NCBI GenBank assembly: GCA_018109965.1
Contig: JAGBFE010000348.1
Location: forward strand, 1 to 5,833
Source: Oscillospiraceae bacterium
GTDB lineage: Bacteria > Bacillota_A > Clostridia > Oscillospirales > Ruminococcaceae
Direction: 5' to 3'
Length of the DNA: 5,833 nucleotides
Shown: piece by piece, positions 1 to 4,830 of the stretch
Layout: each line of letters opens with the position of its first letter
Position numbering within the stretch: position 1 is the stretch's first letter
Notes under the pieces: generated by a model
The model's input: only the letters and a program-made list of their open reading frames with translations
Database searches by the model: none
What the model was told of the DNA's origin: nothing
Program-made: the position numbers and the translations under genes

Positions 1-315
1 CTTTGTGAAGTGAAAATGAATGACAGCTATCTCAGCCTTTTTATGCTTGGCATATTCTGTAATATTATGATTTATATTTCGGTTGAGGGTTACAACAAAA
101 TTCAGTACGAAATGGGCAAATACATTTCACTGTTCTTTGGTGTTATGGTGTTTATTCTTTCGGGCTTTGAGCACAGTATTGCCGACATGTTCTATTTCTG
201 GGCAGCAGGCAACTGGAGTGTGGACAGTGTTATCCGTCTGATTGTTATCACCCTTGGCAATGCTGTTGGCGGCATCGCTTTTGCTGAAACAAAAAGGTAT
301 ATATGTGAAAAATAG
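1..315 (+). CDS. Formate/nitrite transporter (FNT) family channel, C-terminal part (5' end outside window)
   Basis: This frame is open from base 1 and ends at TAG 313-315, giving 104 residues of what is normally a protein of about 250-290 residues. The gene therefore begins upstream; the GTG at 10 and ATG at 16 are internal codons. FNT proteins are pentameric inner-membrane channels for small monovalent anions such as formate, nitrite or hydrosulfide. The family fingerprint Gly-Phe-Glu-His-Ser-Ile-Ala-Asp-Met-Phe is encoded at about 163-192. Its His (172-174) corresponds to the central pore histidine of the family. A Gly-Asn-Ala-Val-Gly-Gly motif in the last helix (about 256-273) also fits. 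Three hydrophobic stretches are visible, matching the last membrane helices, followed by a short basic tail. The transported ion cannot be told from this fragment. A terminator directly follows, so it is the last gene of its transcript. Confidence 0.88.
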   Translation, partial: LCEVKMNDSYLSLFMLGIFCNIMIYISVEGYNKIQYEMGKYISLFFGVMVFILSGFEHSIADMFYFWAAGNWSVDSVIRLIVITLGNAVGGIAFAETKRYICEK

Positions 316-347
316 TAACAGAATATATGAAATAAGCTTTTGTCTGA

Positions 348-378
348 AAAACCACCGACATATGCTGTCGGTGGTTTT
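348..378 (+). terminator. Rho-independent terminator after the FNT gene
   Basis: A perfect 10-bp stem, ACCACCGACA (351-360) with TGTCGGTGGT (366-375), encloses a 5-nt loop TATGC. Three A-T pairs (348-350 with 376-378) extend it. The 3' side runs into a T-rich tail (TTTTGATTTTAA). It lies 33 nt past the FNT stop codon. An A-run on the 5' side means it could also stop minus-strand transcription, but no minus-strand gene is visible. Confidence 0.9.
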
Positions 379-395
379 GATTTTAATACATTGTG

Positions 396-424
396 TTTCA
401 GGCAACTGTTTTTCAGGCAATTGT
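396..424. repeat. Two-copy tandem direct repeat, 15-nt period
   Basis: TTTCAGGCAACTGT (396-409) is followed by TTTCAGGCAATTGT (411-424), with 13 of 14 positions identical. It is too short and low in copy number to be a CRISPR or satellite array. Its function is unknown. Confidence 0.6.
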
Positions 425-530
425 GCCTTGCAAAACATTGATTTGCAATTGAAATATCTGCAACAGACTGCAGAACATATATAATATAAATTTGATGAGC
501 TCTTATGGTAAATATTTTTAATATATAATT

Positions 531-543
531 ATTATGACATAAT
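531..543. promoter_or_regulatory. Small palindrome upstream of the -35 box, possible operator
   Basis: ATTATG (531-536) and CATAAT (538-543) form a perfect 6-bp inverted repeat around one central base. It lies 11 nt upstream of the -35 hexamer of the punA promoter. The 6-1-6 layout resembles sites of Fur/PerR-type regulators, but in A/T-rich DNA such a match can be chance. No regulator gene is nearby. Confidence 0.25.
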
Positions 544-554
544 GTATGAAAAAC

Positions 555-583
555 TTGAAAAAGAAAATAGTTTTGTTTATAAT
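555..583 (+). promoter_or_regulatory. Sigma-A promoter of the punA-MDR-mtnA operon
   Basis: The -35 hexamer TTGAAA (555-560) and the -10 hexamer TATAAT (578-583) are separated by exactly 17 nt. The -10 is perfect and the -35 matches five of six consensus positions. Transcription should begin near 590, leaving a leader of roughly 47 nt before the start codon at 637. That is too short for a typical purine riboswitch, and none is seen. Confidence 0.8.
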
Positions 584-622
584 GTAAAATAGAATTATTG
601 TTTATTGTTTTATGTGATTTAA

Positions 623-628
623 AAGGAG
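623..628 (+). promoter_or_regulatory. Ribosome binding site that fixes the punA start
   Basis: AAGGAG lies 8 nt before the ATG at 637. The same frame has an upstream ATG at 598, but that codon has no Shine-Dalgarno sequence and would place this site inside the gene. Confidence 0.85.
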
Positions 629-636
629 ATGACGAT

Positions 637-1476
637 ATGAATGCTGTATATGAAAAGCTTATGAGATGCTATGGAAGTGTAAAGGAAAAAATTGACTTTG
701 TTCCTGAAATTGCACTTGTATTGGGTTCCGGTCTTGGTGACTATGGTGACAGTATAGATATTGTTGCCACTCTGGATTATCACGATATTGAAGGTTTCCC
801 TGTTTCTACAGTGGCAGGTCATAAAGGCCGTTTTATTTTTGGCTATGTCAACAGTGTGCCTGTTGTCTGTATGCAGGGGCGTGTACATTATTACGAAGGT
901 TATCCAATCACAGATGTTGTGCTTCCGACACGCCTTATGAAGCTGATGGGGGCAAAGGTCCTGTTCCTCACAAACGCTGCAGGCGGACTTAATTTTGATT
1001 TTGCACCTGGAGATTTTATGCTTATAACAGACCATATTATGAACTTTGTTCCGTCTCCGCTTATCGGTGAAAATATTGATCAGCTGGGCACAAGATTCCC
1101 TGATATGAGCGATGTTTACAAAAAAGACCTGCAGGATATCATTAAAAAATCTGCATCGGATCTTGGAATAAAGCTTCAGCAGGGTGTTTACATCCAGCTT
1201 ACAGGTCCTAACTTTGAAACTCCTGCAGAGGTTAGAATGTGCCGCACACTTGGTGCAGACGCTGCAGGTATGTCTACAGCAGCAGAAGCAGTTGCAGCAA
1301 ATCATATGGGAATGAAAGTTTGCGGTATCTCCTGCATTTCAAACCTTGGCTGTGGTATGACAGATACACCGCTTACACATGAGGAAGTAAGCGAAACTGC
1401 CGACCGTGTTGCAGGCCAGTTCAAACAGCTCGTAACAGAAAGCATTGTTAATATTCACAAAGCACTTAATGCATAA
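637..1476 (+). CDS. punA: Purine nucleoside phosphorylase, trimeric 6-oxopurine type (PNP-I)
   Basis: This cytosolic enzyme of 279 residues is of normal length for the trimeric family. It cleaves purine (deoxy)nucleosides with phosphate to free base plus (deoxy)ribose-1-phosphate. Visible motifs are the phosphate-binding Gly-Ser-Gly-Leu-Gly (30-34), Gly-His-Lys-Gly (61-64) and Gln-Gly-Arg-Val-His-Tyr-Tyr-Glu-Gly-Tyr-Pro (80-90). Asn-Ala-Ala-Gly-Gly (113-117), Gly-Pro-Asn-Phe-Glu-Thr (190-195) and Gly-Met-Ser-Thr (211-214) follow. Glu194 and Asn236 align with human PNP Glu201 and Asn243, the pair that reads 6-oxopurines, so inosine/guanosine-type substrates are expected rather than adenosine or methylthioadenosine. 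The start is set by AAGGAG and the family's N-terminal length. It is first in a tight operon; the next gene starts 9 nt after its stop. The family call is firm; the precise natural nucleoside is inferred. Confidence 0.94.
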   Translation: MNAVYEKLMRCYGSVKEKIDFVPEIALVLGSGLGDYGDSIDIVATLDYHDIEGFPVSTVAGHKGRFIFGYVNSVPVVCMQGRVHYYEGYPITDVVLPTRLMKLMGAKVLFLTNAAGGLNFDFAPGDFMLITDHIMNFVPSPLIGENIDQLGTRFPDMSDVYKKDLQDIIKKSASDLGIKLQQGVYIQLTGPNFETPAEVRMCRTLGADAAGMSTAAEAVAANHMGMKVCGISCISNLGCGMTDTPLTHEEVSETADRVAGQFKQLVTESIVNIHKALNA

Positions 1477-1485
1477 GGTGATTAT

Positions 1486-2412
1486 ATGAAAGCTTTATAT
1501 TTTGACGGTACAAAGCCGGTTTATATGGAGGATTATCCAAAACCAGCAGCATCAGCAGGGCACAGTCTTATAAAAGTGCTTATGAGTGCTGTGTGCAATA
1601 CCGACCGAGAAGTTATAAAAGGCTATCGCCCTGATTTCAGAGGGATACTTGGTCACGAATTTGTTGGTGTTGTTGAAGATTCTGATGATAAAAGCCTTAT
1701 AGGAAAAAGAGTTGTGGGGGAACTTAACGAAGGCTGCGGTGACTGCATTTACTGCAATACAAACCGCGAAAAACATTGTCTTACCCGCAAGGTTATAGGT
1801 ATGGAAGGCCTGGACGGAACATTCGGCGAATATTTTGTGCTTGCAAATCATCTTATTCATCCTATTCCGGACAGCCTGCCGACAGAAAAGGCAATTTATA
1901 CCGAACCTCTGGCAGCGGCACTGGAAATTCCTGATATGCTGCACATACGCCCAAGCACATCTGTTGCGGTTATCGGCGACGGACGTCTTGCACTTATGAT
2001 TGCACAGGTAATTGCGCTGACAGGTGCAGAACTTACCATTATCGGCAAAAATGCGGACAAGCTTAAAAATTTTGAAAGCTTTGCAAAAACAAACCACAGG
2101 GACGGAGATACATACGAAATTGTCATCGATGCCTGCGGTCATCCAAGTGGCATTGAAACTGCAAAAAATGTGGTGCGCAAGCGCGGCACAATTGTTATGA
2201 AAAGCACATATGCAGGCACAGTTAACGTGGATATGAGCTACTTTGTAGTAAACGAAATTACCATTATGGGCAGCCGCTGCGGTCCGTTTGAACCTGCACT
2301 TAAACTGTTGAATATGGGACTGGTAAATCTTCCGCCTATTGAGCTGTGGGATTTAAAGGATTATGAAAAAGCCCTGGCGTCCAACGCATTCAAGGTTGGT
2401 TTTAAATTTTAA
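1486..2412 (+). CDS. Zinc-dependent MDR alcohol dehydrogenase-like protein
   Basis: This 308-residue protein belongs to the medium-chain dehydrogenase/reductase superfamily and is shorter than the usual 340-350. The GroES-like catalytic domain shows Cys37 (Val-Cys-Asn-Thr-Asp), Gly-His57-Glu58 and Glu140 in Glu-Pro-Leu-Ala-Ala-Ala-Leu as likely catalytic-zinc ligands. Cys84, Cys87, Cys90 and Cys98 form a complete structural-zinc lobe. The Rossmann domain follows with Gly164-Asp-Gly166-Arg-Leu-Ala169. The end of the second beta strand reads Ile-Gly-Lys-Asn, lacking the acidic residue typical of strict NAD enzymes, so NADP use is possible. The C-terminal Lys-Ser-Thr-Tyr-Ala-Gly and Gly-Ser-Arg-Cys-Gly-Pro-Phe-Glu-Pro-Ala stretches resemble a poorly characterised 'MDR-like' subfamily as I remember it. 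Substrate is unknown. A short-chain aldehyde or sugar-derived alcohol fits its place between the phosphorylase and the isomerase. Its ribosome site AAGGTG (1475-1480) overlaps the punA stop, suggesting translational coupling. Confidence 0.88.
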   Translation: MKALYFDGTKPVYMEDYPKPAASAGHSLIKVLMSAVCNTDREVIKGYRPDFRGILGHEFVGVVEDSDDKSLIGKRVVGELNEGCGDCIYCNTNREKHCLTRKVIGMEGLDGTFGEYFVLANHLIHPIPDSLPTEKAIYTEPLAAALEIPDMLHIRPSTSVAVIGDGRLALMIAQVIALTGAELTIIGKNADKLKNFESFAKTNHRDGDTYEIVIDACGHPSGIETAKNVVRKRGTIVMKSTYAGTVNVDMSYFVVNEITIMGSRCGPFEPALKLLNMGLVNLPPIELWDLKDYEKALASNAFKVGFKF

Positions 2413-2429
2413 AATAAACAGGTGACAAA

Positions 2430-3497
2430 ATGAGCATTGAAATCAAAAAACTTGCAGATAACGTCTATCTTTCCCAGGACGGAAAAAGCGTTATAATTAT
2501 TGACCAGAGACAGCTTCCTAATGAGCTTGTTGAACTTACACTTTCCACAGCACAGGAAATGTACGATGCAATCAAAAGCCTTGCGGTGCGCGGAGCACCG
2601 GCAATCGGTATCTGTGCCGGCTATTCCATATATTGTCTTGCACAGCAGATTGAAGCTGAAACTTTTGAAGAATTTTATCCTCAGCTTAAAAAAGCAAGTG
2701 ATTATCTCAATTCTTCCCGTCCTACAGCGGTTAATCTCAGCTGGGCGCTGAACCGCATCGATACAATGGTTAATTTAAACAAAGAAAAATCCGTTGCAGA
2801 GATTGTTGACCTTATCGGCGAAGAAGCTGTTAAAATTCAGCAGGAAGATATTGCAATGTGCAAGGCTATTTCTGAATACGGTCTTTCGCTTTTAAAGGAA
2901 GGCGACGGTGTACTTACACACTGCAACGCAGGCCCGCTGGCAACAAGCCGTTACGGCACAGCAATAGGCCCTATGCTTATGGCTAAGGAAAAGGGCATGA
3001 ATATAAAAGTTTTTGCTGACGAAACAAGACCGCTGCTTCAGGGGGCAAGACTTACAAGCTATGAACTGCAGAAAGCCGGTGTTGATGTAACCCTTATCTG
3101 CGACAATATGGCAAGTATGGTTATGAAAAACGGCTGGGTTCAGGCCTGCTTTGTTGGTTGTGACCGCATTGCCGCAAACGGTGACTTTGCAAACAAAATC
3201 GGCACAAGCGGTGTTGCAATCCTTGCAAAACATTATGGCATCCCTGTTTACACACTTGGTCCGTCTTCAACAATTGACCTCAATTGTCCAGATGGTGATG
3301 CCATCGAAATTGAACGTCGCGACCCAAGCGAAATCCGCTCCAAATTCTATGAAAAACCAATGGCTCTGGAGGAAGTCAAATGCTTCAATCCTGCATTTGA
3401 TGTTACAGACCACACTCTGCTTAGCGGCATCGTAACCGAAAAAGGTATAATATACCCGCCGTTCAGCGAAAATCTTGCTAAATTTTTTGGTAAATAA
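2430..3497 (+). CDS. mtnA: MtnA-family aldose-1-phosphate isomerase (annotated as methylthioribose-1-phosphate isomerase)
   Basis: At 355 residues this has the normal length of MtnA, the eIF2B-related enzyme that turns 5-methylthioribose-1-phosphate into the 1-phosphoketose. Catalytic residues are present: Cys165 in Leu-Thr-His-Cys-Asn-Ala-Gly and Asp245 in [10 protein letters not shown]. They are 80 residues apart, as are Cys160 and Asp240 of the Bacillus enzyme. Also seen are Asp25-Gln-Arg with Leu-Pro, the phosphate-binding Arg54-Gly-Ala-Pro-Ala-Ile-Gly, Glu198-Thr-Arg-Pro with Gln204-Gly, and Asn255-Lys256-Ile-Gly-Thr. Paralogues of this fold (5-deoxyribose-1-phosphate isomerase DrdI, ribose-1,5-bisphosphate isomerase) act on related sugars and cannot be excluded. 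No other methionine-salvage gene (mtnK, mtnB, mtnD, mtnN) is in the window, so 'methylthioribose' is the family label rather than a proven substrate. It starts 17 nt after the MDR gene with an AGGTG site (2420-2424). Confidence 0.9.
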   Translation: MSIEIKKLADNVYLSQDGKSVIIIDQRQLPNELVELTLSTAQEMYDAIKSLAVRGAPAIGICAGYSIYCLAQQIEAETFEEFYPQLKKASDYLNSSRPTAVNLSWALNRIDTMVNLNKEKSVAEIVDLIGEEAVKIQQEDIAMCKAISEYGLSLLKEGDGVLTHCNAGPLATSRYGTAIGPMLMAKEKGMNIKVFADETRPLLQGARLTSYELQKAGVDVTLICDNMASMVMKNGWVQACFVGCDRIAANGDFANKIGTSGVAILAKHYGIPVYTLGPSSTIDLNCPDGDAIEIERRDPSEIRSKFYEKPMALEEVKCFNPAFDVTDHTLLSGIVTEKGIIYPPFSENLAKFFGK

Positions 3498-3515
3498 TTT
3501 GGCATAAAATAACTT

Positions 3516-3524
3516 TGGTATAAA
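3516..3524 (+). promoter_or_regulatory. Probable extended -10 promoter of the lipoprotein gene
   Basis: TGGTATAAA carries the TGn extension plus a -10 hexamer TATAAA that matches TATAAT at five of six positions. No good -35 hexamer sits 16-18 nt upstream, as is tolerated for extended -10 promoters. TTGGCA at 3499-3504 is consensus-like but only 14 nt away. Transcription would start near 3531. Confidence 0.45.
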
Positions 3525-3543
3525 CATTTGTCAATAAATGTTT
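3522..3543. promoter_or_regulatory. 8-bp inverted repeat, candidate operator over the start site
   Basis: AAACATTT (3522-3529) and AAATGTTT (3536-3543) are perfect complementary arms around the 6-nt centre GTCAAT. The element overlaps the end of the proposed -10 and the predicted start of transcription, where a repressor would block RNA polymerase. It lacks GC content and a T-tail, so it is unlikely to be a terminator. Confidence 0.4.
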
Positions 3544-3547
3544 GTAT

Positions 3548-3565
3548 ATAAAAAATATTTTTTAT
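3548..3565. repeat. 18-bp perfect A/T palindrome
   Basis: ATAAAAAATATTTTTTAT is its own reverse complement over all 18 positions. It falls in the leader, 12 nt before the Shine-Dalgarno of the lipoprotein gene. It may form a weak hairpin, bend DNA, or be a by-product of base composition. Confidence 0.6.
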
Positions 3566-3577
3566 CAATTTTATTTC

Positions 3578-3583
3578 AGGAGG
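3578..3583 (+). promoter_or_regulatory. Consensus ribosome binding site of the lipoprotein gene
   Basis: AGGAGG, a full Shine-Dalgarno match, lies 9 nt before ATG 3593. It selects that start over the in-frame ATG at 3542, which would add 17 residues and spoil the signal peptide. Confidence 0.88.
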
Positions 3584-3592
3584 ACTACTACC

Positions 3593-4732
3593 ATGAAAAA
3601 GTTATTGGCACTTGTGCTTGCAGGCGCTATGGCTTTCAGCCTTGTAGCATGCGGCCCATCCGCACCGGCTACAGAAGGTGAAGGCGAAGGCGAAGCAGCA
3701 ACAGGTCTCAAAATCGCAATCGTTAGCTCCCCATCCGGCGTTGATGACGGCAGCTTTAACGAAAACAACTACAACGGCATCCTTGCTTTTATCGAAGCAA
3801 ACGAAGGTGCAACAGTTACACCTGTTCGTGAAGAAACAGGCGACGTAGCAGCAGCTGTTCAGGCTGTAGCAGATATCGTTGCAGACTACGATGCAATCGT
3901 ATGCTGCGGTTTCCAGTTTGCAGGCATTGCAACAATCGCACAGGAAAACCCAGGAGTAAGCTTTATCCTTGTTGACTCCAACCCTTCCGATGAAACAGGC
4001 GCAGAAGTTGCAGTAGACAACATCTATGCTATGACATTCAAAGAACAGGAATCCGGTTTCTGCGCAGGTATCGCAGCAGCTATGGAAACAAAAACAGGCA
4101 AAGTTGCAGTTGTAAACGGCATTGCATTCCCATCAAACGTTAACTACCAGTACGGTTTTGAATCAGGCGTTAACTATGCAAACAAACACCTCGGCACATC
4201 TGCAGAAATTGTTGAACTTGCTTCCTACGCAGGTACAGACGTAACAGGTGCAAACGTTGGCGGCAACTATGTTGGCAACTTCAGCGATGAAGCAACAGGT
4301 AAAGTTGTTGGCGAAGCTCTTATCGGCGAAGGCTGCGACATCATCTTTGTAGCAGCTGGTGCTTCCGGTAACGGCGTATTCACAGCAGCTAAAGAAGCAG
4401 AAGGCGTATTCTGCATCGGTTGTGACGTTGACCAGTTTGATGACGGCGTAAACGGCGATTCCAACATCATTCTTACATCCGGCCTTAAAATTATGGACAA
4501 AAACGTAACAGAACAGCTTACAGCAATCAACGAAGGCACATTCGTAGGCGGCAACTACCTCCTTGGTGCTGACACAGATTCTACAGGTTACGTTTCTGCA
4601 GAAGGCAGATGTCAGCTTTCCGCTGACACAATTGCAGCAATCGACGCAGCATTTGCACTTGTAAAATCCGGCGAAATCGTTCCAGCTGCAAACTTCAACA
4701 ATTTGACATCTGACGCATTTACAGGTCTTTAA
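3593..4732 (+). CDS. BMP/PnrA-family nucleoside-binding lipoprotein of an ABC importer
   Basis: This 379-residue protein is the extracytoplasmic solute-binding component of an ABC transporter; characterised relatives (PnrA/TmpC, NupN) bind purine nucleosides. Residues 1-20 are a lipoprotein signal peptide: Lys-Lys, a hydrophobic core, then lipobox Leu17-Val-Ala-Cys20, where cleavage and lipid attachment are expected. Residues 21-38 are a flexible Glu/Gly-rich linker. The binding domain runs from about 39 to 375, with Asp-Asp-Gly-Ser-Phe55-Asn56 near its start, Gly261-Val-Phe, Asp278-Val-Asp280-Gln and Ser-Gly-Leu-Lys299. These match in kind the aromatic, Asp and Lys residues that hold base and ribose in the family. 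Codons for Asn, Asp, Tyr, Phe and Ile lean strongly to C-ending forms and Ala to GCA, unlike the upstream genes, suggesting high expression. The ATPase gene follows after a stem-loop. Exact ligand is inferred, with the phosphorylase upstream supporting purine nucleosides. Confidence 0.92.
   Translation: MKKLLALVLAGAMAFSLVACGPSAPATEGEGEGEAATGLKIAIVSSPSGVDDGSFNENNYNGILAFIEANEGATVTPVREETGDVAAAVQAVADIVADYDAIVCCGFQFAGIATIAQENPGVSFILVDSNPSDETGAEVAVDNIYAMTFKEQESGFCAGIAAAMETKTGKVAVVNGIAFPSNVNYQYGFESGVNYANKHLGTSAEIVELASYAGTDVTGANVGGNYVGNFSDEATGKVVGEALIGEGCDIIFVAAGASGNGVFTAAKEAEGVFCIGCDVDQFDDGVNGDSNIILTSGLKIMDKNVTEQLTAINEGTFVGGNYLLGADTDSTGYVSAEGRCQLSADTIAAIDAAFALVKSGEIVPAANFNNLTSDAFTGL
3674..3691 (+). 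repeat. Hexamer repeat coding the lipoprotein linker
   Basis: Three copies of GAAGGY in a row (GAAGGT, GAAGGC, GAAGGC) encode Glu-Gly repeats at residues 28-33, just after the lipidated Cys20. The in-frame 6-nt unit could expand or contract without a frameshift, changing tether length only. Confidence 0.65.
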
Positions 4733-4760
4733 TCTACAGAATTGCCCTAAAGGGTGAAAA

Positions 4761-4798
4761 TAAGCAATGGAAGGGGCGTTTCCCCCTTCCATCGCTTA
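4761..4798 (+). terminator. Stem-loop between lipoprotein and ATPase genes (partial terminator or mRNA 3'-end stabiliser)
   Basis: ATGGAAGGGG (4767-4776) pairs with CCCCTTCCAT (4783-4792) over 10 bp around a short loop. After one A-C mismatch the stem continues for five more pairs (4761-4765 with 4794-4798). The tail AATTATTTTAT is T-rich but interrupted, so termination is probably incomplete. Such a hairpin after a binding-protein gene commonly gives much more binding protein than ATPase and permease. The ATPase start is only 32 nt beyond the stem. Confidence 0.65.
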
Positions 4799-4820
4799 AT
4801 TATTTTATAAGAGGAGTTCG

Positions 4821-4825
4821 GGAGG
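4821..4825 (+). promoter_or_regulatory. Ribosome binding site of the ABC ATPase gene
   Basis: GGAGG lies 5 nt before ATG 4831. A second purine-rich stretch, GAGGAG (4811-4816), sits further upstream. The closer site and the normal N-terminus of the family fix the start at 4831. Confidence 0.75.
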
Positions 4826-4830
4826 TATAA

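Larger units (their letters stand above)
379..554. other. Gene-free AT-rich intergenic region with small repeats
   Basis: No convincing coding sequence lies between the FNT terminator and the next promoter. The stretch contains a two-copy tandem repeat (396-424) and a small hairpin AGGCA/TGCCT (415-428). TTGCAA occurs twice (428-433, 443-448), and there is an inverted repeat TCTGCA/TGCAGA (457-462, 469-474). From about 480 on it is almost pure A/T, with a small palindrome at 531-543. I see no riboswitch or known RNA fold. The promoter lies downstream of these elements, so they would not be in the leader of the next operon. Confidence 0.55.
3498..3592. other. Regulatory gap between mtnA and the nucleoside-binding lipoprotein gene
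   Basis: This 95-nt A/T-rich gap has no Rho-independent terminator, so readthrough from mtnA is possible. It contains TTTGG(C/T)ATAAA twice (3498-3508, 3514-3524), with a partial third copy just upstream inside the mtnA end (3486-3497). It also contains a probable extended -10 promoter, an 8-bp inverted repeat and an 18-bp palindrome, each listed separately. Confidence 0.6.

Noticed and set aside
396..474. CRISPR-like repeats
   Set aside because: Only two adjacent copies with a 15-nt period and no spacers; no cas gene in the window.
242..484. Plus-strand 80-codon frame overlapping the FNT 3' end
   Set aside because: It starts inside the FNT gene in another frame, reads through the terminator hairpin and repeats, and has no credible ribosome binding site or domain.
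590..636. Purine riboswitch in the punA leader
   Set aside because: The predicted leader is only about 47 nt, too short for the purine aptamer, and none of its conserved core or paired regions is visible.
619..1305. Minus-strand open frame of 228 codons opposite punA
   Set aside because: Low-complexity Cys/His/Asn/Lys composition, no recognisable motif, and fully covered by a well-conserved sense gene.
1552..2142. Minus-strand open frame of 196 codons opposite the MDR gene
   Set aside because: Shadow of the sense gene; no motif, and its composition mirrors sense codon use.
2500..2751. Plus-strand 83-codon frame inside mtnA (and another at 3151-3435)
   Set aside because: Alternative-frame shadows within a gene whose catalytic residues are intact across these stretches.
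3522..3543. Rho-independent terminator after mtnA
   Set aside because: The inverted repeat is nearly all A/T and is followed by GTATATAAAA rather than a T-run, so it should not terminate transcription.
4163..4792. Minus-strand open frame of 209 codons, very rich in Cys and Val
   Set aside because: It is the antisense of the lipoprotein gene and its stem-loop. The odd composition is the reverse complement of that gene's repeated GCA, ACA and AAC codons; it has no ribosome binding site or family resemblance.
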